A DNA stretch of 64,000 bases from JAUIAI01 sp963732405. GTDB lineage: Bacteria; Pseudomonadota; Gammaproteobacteria; Burkholderiales; Burkholderiaceae_E. How positions within the stretch are numbered: position 1 is the first letter of the stretch; each line of letters opens with the position of its first letter. Below the pieces are notes generated by a model. The model searched no databases. It was not told where the DNA came from and saw only the letters and a list, made by a program, of their open reading frames with translations. This document shows, piece by piece, positions 27,964-36,370 of the stretch. Position numbers and translations under genes: made by a program. Location of the stretch: positions 2,480,001 through 2,544,000 of the forward strand of contig CAVSZG010000001.1 in assembly GCA_963732405.1 (NCBI GenBank). Reading direction: 5' to 3'.

Positions 27964-29878
27964 TCGTCGATCGAAGCCCGGCGTCGCGACTTCACTGTCG
28001 AGAACCGCGAAGCGTATGGCCTTCGCAGGGCTACTATTGGTTGGGCTGTTGCCACCAATGTTGTGGTTGGGTGTCGGTGGTGCCATCGCTCACGGTCAAC
28101 TGCGCTCCATCGCGCAGGTGATCGTCCTGATGAATGAAGATGAATCCGGGACATTGAATCCGGTGTCTTCAATGGATATCGACTCTGTCGTGAAGGCGTT
28201 GTCAGGCAATCAGGCCTGGGTGGATCTGATCGATCCATCGAATGCCACGCGGAAAAATGACAGGCGAGAGTTTCCCGGGATGTCGATTGTGGTTCACATC
28301 CCGCAGGTCTGGTCGATTGACGGCGTTCGTGATCTGCGTATCGGGCGTCCCATGATCCCGCTGTTTTTTCAGTCATTCTGGGTTTCAGTGGCGAGTCTCG
28401 GGGTGGCGATCTGGCTTTGGCAACTCTGGGTCAGTCGTACGGTTGGGATGGTGGATCGGGCCGAGATGCACATGCGCTCGTACGCCAGCCTTGATCCGCT
28501 CACTGGTCTTTTGAACCGCGATGGCATTCGTCGCCGAATGAAGCGAACGTTCATGCGTATGCGGGAAAATCATGATCTCGCTGCCATTGGAGCGCGTGCT
28601 GATGCGCGCGAGAGGCTTGGGGTGGGTGTGCTGCTGCTGGATGTGGACCGGTTTGGTCTGGTCAATGAAACGCTTGGTCAAGCCGCTGGAGACAATCTGC
28701 TTCGTGGTATGGCGAATCGGATTCGGGCGGTGACGCGGGCAGGCGATGGTCTGGCTCGACTCAGCGGTGATCAGTTCGCCATCCATGTGGAGAATGTGAG
28801 CGGCGTGGAGGCTTTGATCGCGATGGCGCGCAATCTGCGTCGCGCCCTGGCCGAGCCACATCATCTTGAGGGGCGTGAGGTTGTATCGACCGTGAGTATC
28901 GGCATTGCGCTGGCCATGACGGACAAGGACCTCGATAGCATCGACGGCCTGCTTTATCAGGCAACCCAGGCGGTTCGCCTATCGAAGAAGCAGGGTGGTA
29001 ATCGCTTTTCGGTCTATGAGCCAGCCAACGATTCGGAAGATCTTCGGAATCGGTTGGACAATGAGCAACGGCTGCATGGTGCGCTCGGTGCCGGTCAGTT
29101 TTTTCTGCTCTATCAGCCCATTGTCGACGCCCGATCGGAGCGCATGACCATGGTTGAGGCGTTGTTGCGCTGGCGCGATCCGGATCGCGGTGTTATTTCA
29201 CCGGTCGAGTTCATTCCGGCGCTGGAGCAGACGGGTTTGATTGTGCCTGTCGGTCGATGGGTGCTGCACCAGGCCTGTCGCCAGGCAGCCACTTGGCCCG
29301 ATTCCGACGACAGAAGGCCGATCGGGATATCGGTGAATCTGTCTCCGTTGCAGTTTGCTGAACCCGATCTGCTTCAGATGATCGAGGGTGTGCTCAAGGA
29401 GTCCGGTTTGGCCCCGGGTTTGTTGCAATTGGAGGTCACCGAGGGCTTGTTGCTCGACCCATCGCCGCAAACATTGCGCAAGATCGATGCCTTGCACGCG
29501 CTTGGTGTGAAGTTGGCGATCGACGATTTCTGGATGGGATACTCATCACTGATCTACCTGAAACGCTTTCCATTGCATGCGCTCAAGATTGATCGGATGT
29601 TTGTCCGGGACATCGCTGAGCGGACACAGGACTTGTCCATCGTTCGCGCAATCATCGACCTGGGCCATGGTCTTGGGATGCGGGTGACAGCCGAAGGGGT
29701 GGAGACCCGTGCCCAGTGCGAAGCGCTCGCTCGTCTGGAATGCGATTCGCTTCAGGGATATCTGTTTGGTCGGCCGTCGGAAGTCACTCAGATCACTGTG
29801 CCACGTGATGGTCTGCCAGTCATCGATACCGCGGTTGAGTTGGCGGCCGAATCATTGACGGATCAGACGGTTCGCTGA
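27947..29878 (+). CDS. Membrane GGDEF-EAL protein, likely c-di-GMP phosphodiesterase with degenerate GGDEF
   Basis: A 643-residue protein. Two membrane helices (about 22-45 and 128-150) flank a short periplasmic part; a GGDEF domain and a C-terminal EAL domain follow. The cyclase motif is degraded to SGDQF (273-277), so cyclase activity is unlikely, though GTP binding could remain. The EAL domain keeps its key residues: EALLRW (404-409), the Asn of VNLSPLQF, LEVTEG, DDF (526-528), LKID, AEGVET and QGYLFG. The loop after DDF reads WMG, where most active enzymes have GTG; this might lower activity. The ATG at 27947 overlaps the upstream gene by 17 bases and has GGTGAG before it; a GTG nine bases earlier is also possible. 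With the adjacent cyclase it forms a make-and-break c-di-GMP pair. Confidence 0.88.
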   Translation: MSISSDRRSKPGVATSLSRTAKRMAFAGLLLVGLLPPMLWLGVGGAIAHGQLRSIAQVIVLMNEDESGTLNPVSSMDIDSVVKALSGNQAWVDLIDPSNATRKNDRREFPGMSIVVHIPQVWSIDGVRDLRIGRPMIPLFFQSFWVSVASLGVAIWLWQLWVSRTVGMVDRAEMHMRSYASLDPLTGLLNRDGIRRRMKRTFMRMRENHDLAAIGARADARERLGVGVLLLDVDRFGLVNETLGQAAGDNLLRGMANRIRAVTRAGDGLARLSGDQFAIHVENVSGVEALIAMARNLRRALAEPHHLEGREVVSTVSIGIALAMTDKDLDSIDGLLYQATQAVRLSKKQGGNRFSVYEPANDSEDLRNRLDNEQRLHGALGAGQFFLLYQPIVDARSERMTMVEALLRWRDPDRGVISPVEFIPALEQTGLIVPVGRWVLHQACRQAATWPDSDDRRPIGISVNLSPLQFAEPDLLQMIEGVLKESGLAPGLLQLEVTEGLLLDPSPQTLRKIDALHALGVKLAIDDFWMGYSSLIYLKRFPLHALKIDRMFVRDIAERTQDLSIVRAIIDLGHGLGMRVTAEGVETRAQCEALARLECDSLQGYLFGRPSEVTQITVPRDGLPVIDTAVELAAESLTDQTVR

Positions 29879-29907
29879 TACTTGCGCCGAAAAACGGTGT
29901 GTGTCGG

Positions 29908-30825
29908 TCAGAATCGCTCTGGCACCATCATCGATTCGGGGACCTGCTGTCGCAGATAGTCGTCATGGCGTACTCTTGCGGGTAACTCGACTGTTGGGTG
30001 TTCGATTTCGGTGTAGTCGAATTGTTGCAACAAGTGATGGATGCAGTTCAGCCTGGCTTTCTTTTTGTCGACTGCCTGCACGACCCACCAAGGGGCTTCC
30101 GGTGTGTGGGTGCGTTCCAGCATCACTTCCTTCGCCTTGGTGTATTGCTCCCAGCGTCGGCGCGATTCCAGATCCATCGGGCTGAGTTTCCATTGTTTGA
30201 GCGGATCATGGATGCGACTCAGAAATCGCAGATGCTGCTCGTCGTCGGTGATCGAGAACCAATATTTGATCAGTCGGATGCCGGATCGCACGAGCATGGC
30301 TTCGAACTGCGGAACGGATCGGAAGAACTCTTCGTATTCGTCATCGGTGCAAAATCCCATGACCCGCTCAACGCCAGCCCGGTTATACCAGCTTCGATCA
30401 AACAGTACCATCTCACCGGCCCCCGGGAGGTGTTCGATATAGCGCTGGAAATACCATTGCGTCCGCTCGCGGGCATTGGGTGCCGGTAGTGCGACGACGC
30501 GGCAGACCCGCGGGTTCAGTCTCTGGGTGATGCGTTTGATGACACCGCCCTTGCCGGCGGCATCGCGGCCTTCGAAGATGATCACAACCTTCTGGCCGGT
30601 CGCGGCCACCCAGTCCTGCAGCTTGACCAGTTCGCCCTGCATCTCGAATAACTGATGAAAGTACCTCAGACGCGCACTTCGGGTCTCGGCGTCTCCTGGG
30701 CCAGCTCCAATCAGATCGTCTGCCGACCGGTCCTCGAGCTCGAGCTCGAGCTCCTCATCGTGGGTATCGACCAGATCGGCGGCGATTCGCCGCAGCAGTG
30801 CCTGTCGGTCAGGTTGATTCATCAT
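29908..30825 (-). CDS. ppk2: Polyphosphate kinase 2 family protein
   Basis: A 305-residue PPK2 protein. Family enzymes move phosphate between polyphosphate and nucleoside di- or monophosphates. Seen: Walker A GRDAAGKGG (about 86-94), the Walker B/lid segment DRSWYNR, KYWFSI, and the conserved tail WWVVQAVDKKKARLNCIHHLL. One PPK2 domain of usual length (about 60-290) fits the one-domain class that typically acts on nucleoside diphosphates. The subclass is not proved by the sequence alone. The N-terminal 50 residues hold an acidic run ELELELE encoded by a perfect CTCGAG repeat (30733-30753). The ATG at 30825 is preferred over a TTG six bases upstream; the next codon is also ATG. It converges on the GGDEF-EAL gene with about 30 bases between stops. 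Confidence 0.92.
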   Translation of the reverse strand: MMNQPDRQALLRRIAADLVDTHDEELELELEDRSADDLIGAGPGDAETRSARLRYFHQLFEMQGELVKLQDWVAATGQKVVIIFEGRDAAGKGGVIKRITQRLNPRVCRVVALPAPNARERTQWYFQRYIEHLPGAGEMVLFDRSWYNRAGVERVMGFCTDDEYEEFFRSVPQFEAMLVRSGIRLIKYWFSITDDEQHLRFLSRIHDPLKQWKLSPMDLESRRRWEQYTKAKEVMLERTHTPEAPWWVVQAVDKKKARLNCIHHLLQQFDYTEIEHPTVELPARVRHDDYLRQQVPESMMVPERF

Positions 30826-30844
30826 CGGCAATGTCCAGCATCAA

Positions 30845-30866
30845 CGGGTTTCGGGATTCAAACCCG
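30845..30866. promoter_or_regulatory. Hairpin in the ppk2 leader
   Basis: CGGGTTT (30845-30851) and AAACCCG (30860-30866) form a perfect 7-bp stem with an 8-base loop about 20 bases upstream of the ppk2 start codon. It could be a leader hairpin or a protein-binding palindrome. The rest of the 170-base gap to the divergent lacI-type gene shows no clear promoter to the eye, apart from an ATGCAA half-site at 30979-30984 like that in the operator at 32080. Confidence 0.3.
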
Positions 30867-31001
30867 ACATTGTCGATCGGGATTGTGACTGTTCCGTGAA
30901 GGGCAGGCTGACTGGCTGGCCGCGTGGCTCGGAATGAGTCCGGACCGAGGCCTGCCGCGGAGTCGGTAGACTAGCCTGATGCAAATGACTCGTTCTGATC
31001 A

Positions 31002-32063
31002 TTGAGCCGCCCGGGTGTCACCTCGGCTGACGTGGCCCGACGCGCCGGCGTGTCGCAGTCGGCGGTGAGCCGAACCTTCACCGTGGGAGCCAGCGTGTCG
31101 CCAGCCACCCGTGCGCGGGTGATGGCGGCTGCGCGCGAACTGGGTTATCGCCCCAATGCGCTTGCTCGCGCGATGATCAGTGGGCGCAGTGGGATGATCG
31201 CCGTGGTCGTTGCCTATCTGGACAATCACTTCTATCCGGTCGTGCTCGAACAATTGTCCCGTGCCTTGCAGGCCAGGGGCCTTCACACCCTGCTGTTCAT
31301 GACCGAGCCTGGCGATCAGGATTCGGTGGTGCAGGAAATGTTGCAATATCAGGTCGAGGGTGTGGTGTTAGCCTCGGCGACCCTGTCGTCGCGGCTGGCT
31401 CGAACCTGTGCGCAGGCCGGTATCCCGGTTGTGATGTTCAACCGATCGGTTCGTGACTCCGCGGCGAGCAGCGTGACGTCCGACAATCGGGATGGCGGGG
31501 CGCAGTTGGCCGATTTTCTGGTTGCCGCAGGCCATCGGCGCATCGCCTTCATCGCGGGCGCCGAGGACTCATCCACGAGTCGTGATCGCGAGGCGGGCTT
31601 CGTGGCAGGGCTCGCCCGGCATCGACTGACCCTGACCGCGCGGGCGGTTGGGTCGTATACGTTCGCTGGTGGAGCGCAGGCCGCGCGCGATCTGCTGGAT
31701 CGTCCCAGGGGGGCGCGTTCGGCTGGACGGAGGGCGTCGCCTCGGCCGTCCGGCCGCCTGGATGCGATTTTTGTGGCCAACGACCATATGGCGATAGCGG
31801 CCATGGATGTGATTCGGGGCGAGTTGGGCCTACGCATTCCGCAAGACCTGTCGATTGTCGGGTATGACGACGTGCCCGAAGCAAACTGGGTCGGCTATCG
31901 CCTGACCACAGTCCGTCAACCCGCCCAGGAGATGATCACTCAGACCGTGGCGATCCTGTGCGAGCAGATTCAGAATCGTTCGGTGAATACGCGGGCCATC
32001 GTGCTGCCGGTCGATCTGGTCGTACGGGAGTCGGCGCGCTTGCCGCCGGCCGATGCTCCATGA
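31002..32063 (+). CDS. LacI-family transcriptional regulator
   Basis: A 353-residue regulator. The N-terminal helix-turn-helix reads VTSADVARRAGVSQSAVSRTF, followed by the hinge helix region YRPNALARAMISGRSGMI. A periplasmic-binding-protein-like sensor follows, with FVANDHMAIAAMDVI and SIVGYDDVPEANW near the end. An in-frame stop at 30996 leaves TTG 31002 as the only sensible start before the HTH. An Arg/Ser/Pro-rich segment (PRGARSAGRRASPRPSGR) sits in the sensor domain just before the ANDHMA motif, where most relatives have a short loop. It lies 111 bases upstream of an ABC importer operon on the same strand, with a palindrome at 32080 between them. It probably represses or senses the substrate of that importer. 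Confidence 0.92.
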   Translation: MSRPGVTSADVARRAGVSQSAVSRTFTVGASVSPATRARVMAAARELGYRPNALARAMISGRSGMIAVVVAYLDNHFYPVVLEQLSRALQARGLHTLLFMTEPGDQDSVVQEMLQYQVEGVVLASATLSSRLARTCAQAGIPVVMFNRSVRDSAASSVTSDNRDGGAQLADFLVAAGHRRIAFIAGAEDSSTSRDREAGFVAGLARHRLTLTARAVGSYTFAGGAQAARDLLDRPRGARSAGRRASPRPSGRLDAIFVANDHMAIAAMDVIRGELGLRIPQDLSIVGYDDVPEANWVGYRLTTVRQPAQEMITQTVAILCEQIQNRSVNTRAIVLPVDLVVRESARLPPADAP

Positions 32064-32079
32064 TACTGTTCCGGCAGGA

Positions 32080-32095
32080 TTGCATTCGTATGCAA
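32080..32095. promoter_or_regulatory. Candidate LacI-type operator
   Basis: TTGCATTCGTATGCAA is a 16-base palindrome with 14 matching positions and a central CG. A central CG in an even palindrome is the usual form of operators for LacI/PurR/GalR regulators. It lies between the lacI-type gene and the start of the importer operon (ATG 32175). Assignment to this regulator rests on position and symmetry only. Confidence 0.5.
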
Positions 32096-32174
32096 AACGG
32101 AATTCGGTACTGCTTGTCCTGAATCGGGCGATCAGGCAGTCGGCCCTTCCGGACAAACCTGGTGGAGGAGACAG

Positions 32175-33509
32175 ATGGTGATCAAGCGACGCGATTTTAT
32201 GGCCACGGCCGGCACCGGGGCGCTTTTGTCCGTGCTGCCGGGCTGGGCCAGGGCAGCTGGAGATCTTCCCTATGCGCTCAAGTCCGGCAAGCCATACAAA
32301 GGCGTCAAGCTGAACATCATGGCGGTTGTCACGCCCCAGTTCGATGGACTCATGCTGCGCGCCCGGGAATTCACCGAACTCACGGGCATTCAGACCGAAT
32401 GGACCTTCGTGCCCTTCACGGCATTGCAGGAGAAGATGACGGCGGAAGGCGTGGCTGCCAACGGGCAATTCGATCTGGTGAATTACCTCGATACCTGGGG
32501 GCCGCCGAACGCCCACTGGCTGCGTCCGATCGACGACCTGATGAAGCAGGACGGCATCTCGATGGAGCGGTATCCAAAGGCATTTGCGCGCTCGGCGCAG
32601 TTTGAGGGCAAGACACTGGGTTTTCCACTGCGCGCACATGCTCAGCTCATGTTCCGGCGTGCCGATCTGATTCCGCAGGCACCTGGAACCTGGGACGAAG
32701 TGATCGAGATCGGCAAGAAGCTCAAGGTGGATCATCCGGAGATCTCGCCGCTTGCGCTGTATTACAACAATGACGGCAATCGCCAGAATCTGTTCATCTG
32801 GCTGAATTTTCTCTGGGCCGCCGGTGCCGTCGTGTTCGATGATCACTACAAGGCAGCCTGGGTGAGTGATGCCGGGCTGAAAGCGACCGAAGACTACATC
32901 GGCCTGCATACCCGGCATCAGATCACCAATCCTGCCTCACTCTCATTTGTCGAGCAGGATGCCCGGCTGTCGGTCATGCAGGGTAAATCGGCGATGATTC
33001 CGGTCTGGTGGTGGGCTTATTCAGCCATGCTCAATCCCAAGGGGTCGATCCTCAGTAAGGATCAGCTCGCCTTTTCGGCCATGCCGTCCTATCAGGGAAA
33101 GGTCAAGACTTACGCCATTTCGATGCCATTTTCGATCTCCGCCTATTCGAAGCAGCAGGAAGCGGCGTGGGAGTTTCTCAAATGGCTGTCCAATCCGGCG
33201 CTGGACAAGGCCAACGCGATCGAGCGCAAGGTAGGCGACAAGGAAATCTCCAACAATGTCGTCACCCACGTGGTGAATCTGCAGGACCCGGCAGTAAATG
33301 CGGCCAATGATCAGATCCAGGCGGCGGCCTGGGAGTCGCTCAAGGAGTCCGACATCATGCCGCAGATTCCCGAATGGGCCGAGGTGGGCGACCTGTTGTC
33401 CGCAGCAATCGCCAAGGCTGCCGCGGGTGGCAATACGCGCGAATTGATGCTGGCCGCTGCCGAGCAGTCCAACAAGGTGCTCAAGCGGGCAGGGCGGATC
33501 AAGTCCTGA
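32175..33509 (+). CDS. ABC transporter extracellular solute-binding protein, family 1, with Tat-type signal
   Basis: A 444-residue periplasmic binding protein of the sugar-type (family 1) class. The N-terminus MVIKRRDFMATAGTGA, followed by a hydrophobic run ending ARA-AG at about residue 27, is a twin-arginine signal, so the protein is probably exported folded. A strong ribosome-binding site (GGAGGAG) precedes the ATG. The rest resembles maltose/glycerol-3-phosphate-type binding proteins in its two-lobe pattern (FDLVNYLDTWG, WAYSAMLNPKG, EAAWEFLKWLSNP). It is first in an operon with two permeases and an ATPase, so it sets the substrate specificity. The substrate cannot be read from the sequence. 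Confidence 0.92.
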   Translation: MVIKRRDFMATAGTGALLSVLPGWARAAGDLPYALKSGKPYKGVKLNIMAVVTPQFDGLMLRAREFTELTGIQTEWTFVPFTALQEKMTAEGVAANGQFDLVNYLDTWGPPNAHWLRPIDDLMKQDGISMERYPKAFARSAQFEGKTLGFPLRAHAQLMFRRADLIPQAPGTWDEVIEIGKKLKVDHPEISPLALYYNNDGNRQNLFIWLNFLWAAGAVVFDDHYKAAWVSDAGLKATEDYIGLHTRHQITNPASLSFVEQDARLSVMQGKSAMIPVWWWAYSAMLNPKGSILSKDQLAFSAMPSYQGKVKTYAISMPFSISAYSKQQEAAWEFLKWLSNPALDKANAIERKVGDKEISNNVVTHVVNLQDPAVNAANDQIQAAAWESLKESDIMPQIPEWAEVGDLLSAAIAKAAAGGNTRELMLAAAEQSNKVLKRAGRIKS

Positions 33510-33518
33510 CCCGCTCCA

Positions 33519-34391
33519 ATGCGCGATCGACATCTGAAATATCTGCTGGTCCTGCCAGCGCTGATCGTCGTATTCGCTACCGCGGTCTGGCCGCTGTTCG
33601 AATCGCTGCGGCTGTCGCTGTATGAGGCACGCTTGTCCAAGGCTGGGTTTCCACAGCGCTTCATCGGGGTGGATCACTACACCTGGGCGTTCAGCGAGGA
33701 GCCGGCCTTCTGGAATTCGGTCTGGGTGACGGCGAGTTTCACCGCCTGGACGGTATTGCTCACGACTGCGCTGGCGCTAGGGCTGGCCCTGCTGCTGGCG
33801 CCCGGCGGGCGTCTGCGTCTGACGGTCCAGTCCCTGCTGATCATTCCGTTCGCCATGAGTCCGGCCTTGATCGGGGTGTCATTCCGCTTCATGTTCAATC
33901 CGGAGTTCGGCCTTTTCGATGCGATGTTCGGAGCGCTGTTTCCACCACTGGCCACCATTGCCTGGCTGAGTGATCCGACCCTGGCGTTCTGGGTGTGTGT
34001 GATGGCCGATGTGTGGGGGTGGATACCGTTCCTGACCCTGGTGCTGATCGGTGGACTGGCCAGTATCCCGCGTGAAACGGTCGAGGCTGCGCAGATCGAC
34101 GGCGCTGCCGGCTGGCGGATTCTCAAGGATGTGACCCTGCCCCAGTTGGCGCCGGTGCTGGCGGTAGTGGTCATACTGAAGACGATCTTTTCGCTCAAGA
34201 CCTTCGATTCGATCTACATGCTCACCAATGGCGGGCCCGGAACGGCCACGCAGACGCTCTCGCACTATGTTTACTTCAATGGCCTGAAGTATTCCCAGAT
34301 CGGTTTCTCGGCGGCAGTGGCCTGGCTGCTCGTCATTCCGATGATCCTGCTCACCTTCGCCTATGCGAAGTTCGTATTCGCCCGGCGATGA
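33519..34391 (+). CDS. ABC transporter permease, MalF/UgpA type
   Basis: A 290-residue inner-membrane protein with six predicted helices. The cytoplasmic EAA loop reads EAAQIDGAAGWRILKDVTLP and docks the ATPase; IYMLTNGGPG is typical of MalF/UgpA-class permeases. It starts 9 bases after the binding-protein stop and overlaps the second permease by ATGA. It works as one half of a heterodimeric channel. Confidence 0.93.
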   Translation: MRDRHLKYLLVLPALIVVFATAVWPLFESLRLSLYEARLSKAGFPQRFIGVDHYTWAFSEEPAFWNSVWVTASFTAWTVLLTTALALGLALLLAPGGRLRLTVQSLLIIPFAMSPALIGVSFRFMFNPEFGLFDAMFGALFPPLATIAWLSDPTLAFWVCVMADVWGWIPFLTLVLIGGLASIPRETVEAAQIDGAAGWRILKDVTLPQLAPVLAVVVILKTIFSLKTFDSIYMLTNGGPGTATQTLSHYVYFNGLKYSQIGFSAAVAWLLVIPMILLTFAYAKFVFARR

Positions 34392-35263
34392 GTGCGCCCG
34401 CCCTGATCGAGCGCAGGCATTCCGACCGAAGCGGCCCGGCTGCCCGCAACCGGCGTCGGATCTGGCAGGGCGTGCAGGTGCTGCTGATCCTGCTCGCGGC
34501 CGCGATCATGCTCGTGCCCATTGCCTGGATCACGCTGGCCGCGTTCAAGTCGCATGTCGACGTTTATCAGCTCAAGCTTTTCTTCACGCCCACGCTGGAT
34601 AATTTCGCGACAGTATTCGACGAGCCCTACAACCTGGGGGCCAAGCTGGCCAATTCAACGGTCGTGTCGCTATGCACCGTATTGCTGGCCATTCCGATTG
34701 CGACCTGCGCCGCCTATGCGTTCTCGCGCTTCACCCTGGTCGGCCAGACTGCGCTGCTGGTCATGATTCTGGCGACCCAGTTCGTGCCGGCAGTGGTCAT
34801 CGTGCTGCCGTTTTTCGTGATGTTTCGTGAGATCGGTCTGCTCGATACCCGCACCGGACTGGTATTGGTCAACCTGGCTATCGTGATGCCCTTCGCCATC
34901 TGGATGATCAAGGGGTTCATCGACGGTATTCCGCTGGATACTGAAGAGGCCGCGTTAGTGGATGGATCGAGCCGGCTCCAGGTGATCTGGAACATCGTAC
35001 TGCCCATGGCGGCACCGGGTCTGGTGACGGCCTCTATCTTCTGCTTCATTCTGGCGTGGAATGAATTCCTGTTCGCGCTCATCATCACGTCCAAGAACGC
35101 GATGACCTTGCCGATCGGTTTGGCCTTGTTCAAGGCGGAAGAAGGTGATCTGTGGAATCTGCTGGCCGCCGCCGGCATCATCATCATGGTGCCGATGTTC
35201 GTGCTTGCCCTGATCATCCAGAAGCACTTCGTGCAGGGCATGACGATGGGAGCGGTCCGCTGA
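34388..35263 (+). CDS. ABC transporter permease, MalG/UgpE type
   Basis: A 291-residue inner-membrane protein with six predicted helices and the EAA loop EEAALVDGSSRLQVIWNIVLP. The C-terminal LIIQKHFVQGMTMGAVR is the standard ending of MalG/UgpE-class permeases. It overlaps the first permease by ATGA and the ATPase gene by one base (TGATG), so the importer is tightly coupled. Confidence 0.93.
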   Translation: MSAPALIERRHSDRSGPAARNRRRIWQGVQVLLILLAAAIMLVPIAWITLAAFKSHVDVYQLKLFFTPTLDNFATVFDEPYNLGAKLANSTVVSLCTVLLAIPIATCAAYAFSRFTLVGQTALLVMILATQFVPAVVIVLPFFVMFREIGLLDTRTGLVLVNLAIVMPFAIWMIKGFIDGIPLDTEEAALVDGSSRLQVIWNIVLPMAAPGLVTASIFCFILAWNEFLFALIITSKNAMTLPIGLALFKAEEGDLWNLLAAAGIIIMVPMFVLALIIQKHFVQGMTMGAVR

Positions 35264-36330
35264 TGGCCGGCATCCGCCTGAAGGGGCTCTGCAAGTCGTG
35301 GGGAAACTTCATTGCCGTGGACAACCAGTCGCTGGAGATTGCCGATCAGGAGTTTCTGGTGTTGCTCGGACCGTCGGGCTGCGGCAAGACGACCACGATG
35401 CGCATGATCGCCGGCCTGGAGGAGCCCACGTCGGGTGAGATCTGGATCGGCGACCGACTCGTCAATGACGATCTGCCCAAGGACCGGGACATTGCCATGG
35501 TGTTTCAGAACTACGGCCTGTATCCGCACATGACCGTGCGCAACAACATCGCGTATCCGCTCAAGGTGAGGGGAACGCCGGCAGATGAAATCGCCGAGCG
35601 GGTTGCGCGGGCGGCTGAGCAGGTCGAGCTGACCGGGTTTCTCGATCGCAAGCCCAAGGCCTTGTCGGGAGGACAGCGCCAGCGGGTGGCATTGGCCAGG
35701 GCAATCGTGCGCCGCCCGCAGGTGTTTCTGATGGATGAGCCGCTATCCAACCTGGATGCCAAGCTGCGGGTCACGATGCGCGCCGAACTCAAGCACCTGT
35801 CCCATCTGCTCAAGATCACAACCGTGTATGTGACGCACGATCAGATCGAGGCGATGACCCTGGCCGACCGGGTGGCCGTGATGCGCGAAGGGCGGATCGA
35901 GCAGCTCGGAACGCCCGATGCAATCTACAACGACCCGGTCAATCTTTATGTGGCCGGATTCATCGGATCACCAGCGATGAACCTGATCGAGGGCTCGATC
36001 GTCAACGGGATGTTCATTGCCACCAGCGGTGCGAGGGTCGTGCCGGTTGCTGCGCCTGATCGCGACAAGCTGGTGCTCGGCATCCGTCCCGAGGACCTTG
36101 ATGTGGTCGATCCAGGCGCCGGCGATTTTGATGTCGCCGTCTATGCGTTCGAGAATCTGGGCGAGAGCGTGCTGATCACCGGCCAGTTCGGCAACCAGCG
36201 CGTGACGGCCAAGGGCGAACGCAGCCTGCGTCGCGCGATCGATGCGACGGTCGGCATGGCTGCCCGGCGTGAATCCCTGTATCTGTTCGATCAGACGACC
36301 GGATCACGAATCCGCTCAGGTCCGTGCTAA
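35263..36330 (+). CDS. ABC transporter ATP-binding protein, MalK/UgpC type
   Basis: A 355-residue ATPase. Walker A GPSGCGKTT (about 37-45), Q-loop VFQNYGLYPHM, signature LSGGQRQRVALARA, Walker B VFLMDEPLSNLDAK and the switch His in YVTHDQIEA are all intact. A regulatory OB-fold (TOBE) domain follows from about 240, with LGIRPEDLDVV. The ATG at 35263 overlaps the stop of the second permease (TGATG). This ATPase class typically serves carbohydrate-type importers. The length is normal for the class. Confidence 0.95.
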   Translation: MAGIRLKGLCKSWGNFIAVDNQSLEIADQEFLVLLGPSGCGKTTTMRMIAGLEEPTSGEIWIGDRLVNDDLPKDRDIAMVFQNYGLYPHMTVRNNIAYPLKVRGTPADEIAERVARAAEQVELTGFLDRKPKALSGGQRQRVALARAIVRRPQVFLMDEPLSNLDAKLRVTMRAELKHLSHLLKITTVYVTHDQIEAMTLADRVAVMREGRIEQLGTPDAIYNDPVNLYVAGFIGSPAMNLIEGSIVNGMFIATSGARVVPVAAPDRDKLVLGIRPEDLDVVDPGAGDFDVAVYAFENLGESVLITGQFGNQRVTAKGERSLRRAIDATVGMAARRESLYLFDQTTGSRIRSGPC

Positions 36331-36370
36331 CGCCGCGCCCAGTGGCCTGGCATCTGCGAAGGCGACACTC

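Noticed and set aside
30733..30753. Perfect CTCGAG hexamer repeat in ppk2 as a regulatory or phase-variable site.
   Set aside because: It simply encodes the acidic run ELELELE in an unconserved N-terminus. Units are in frame and only three and a half copies exist.
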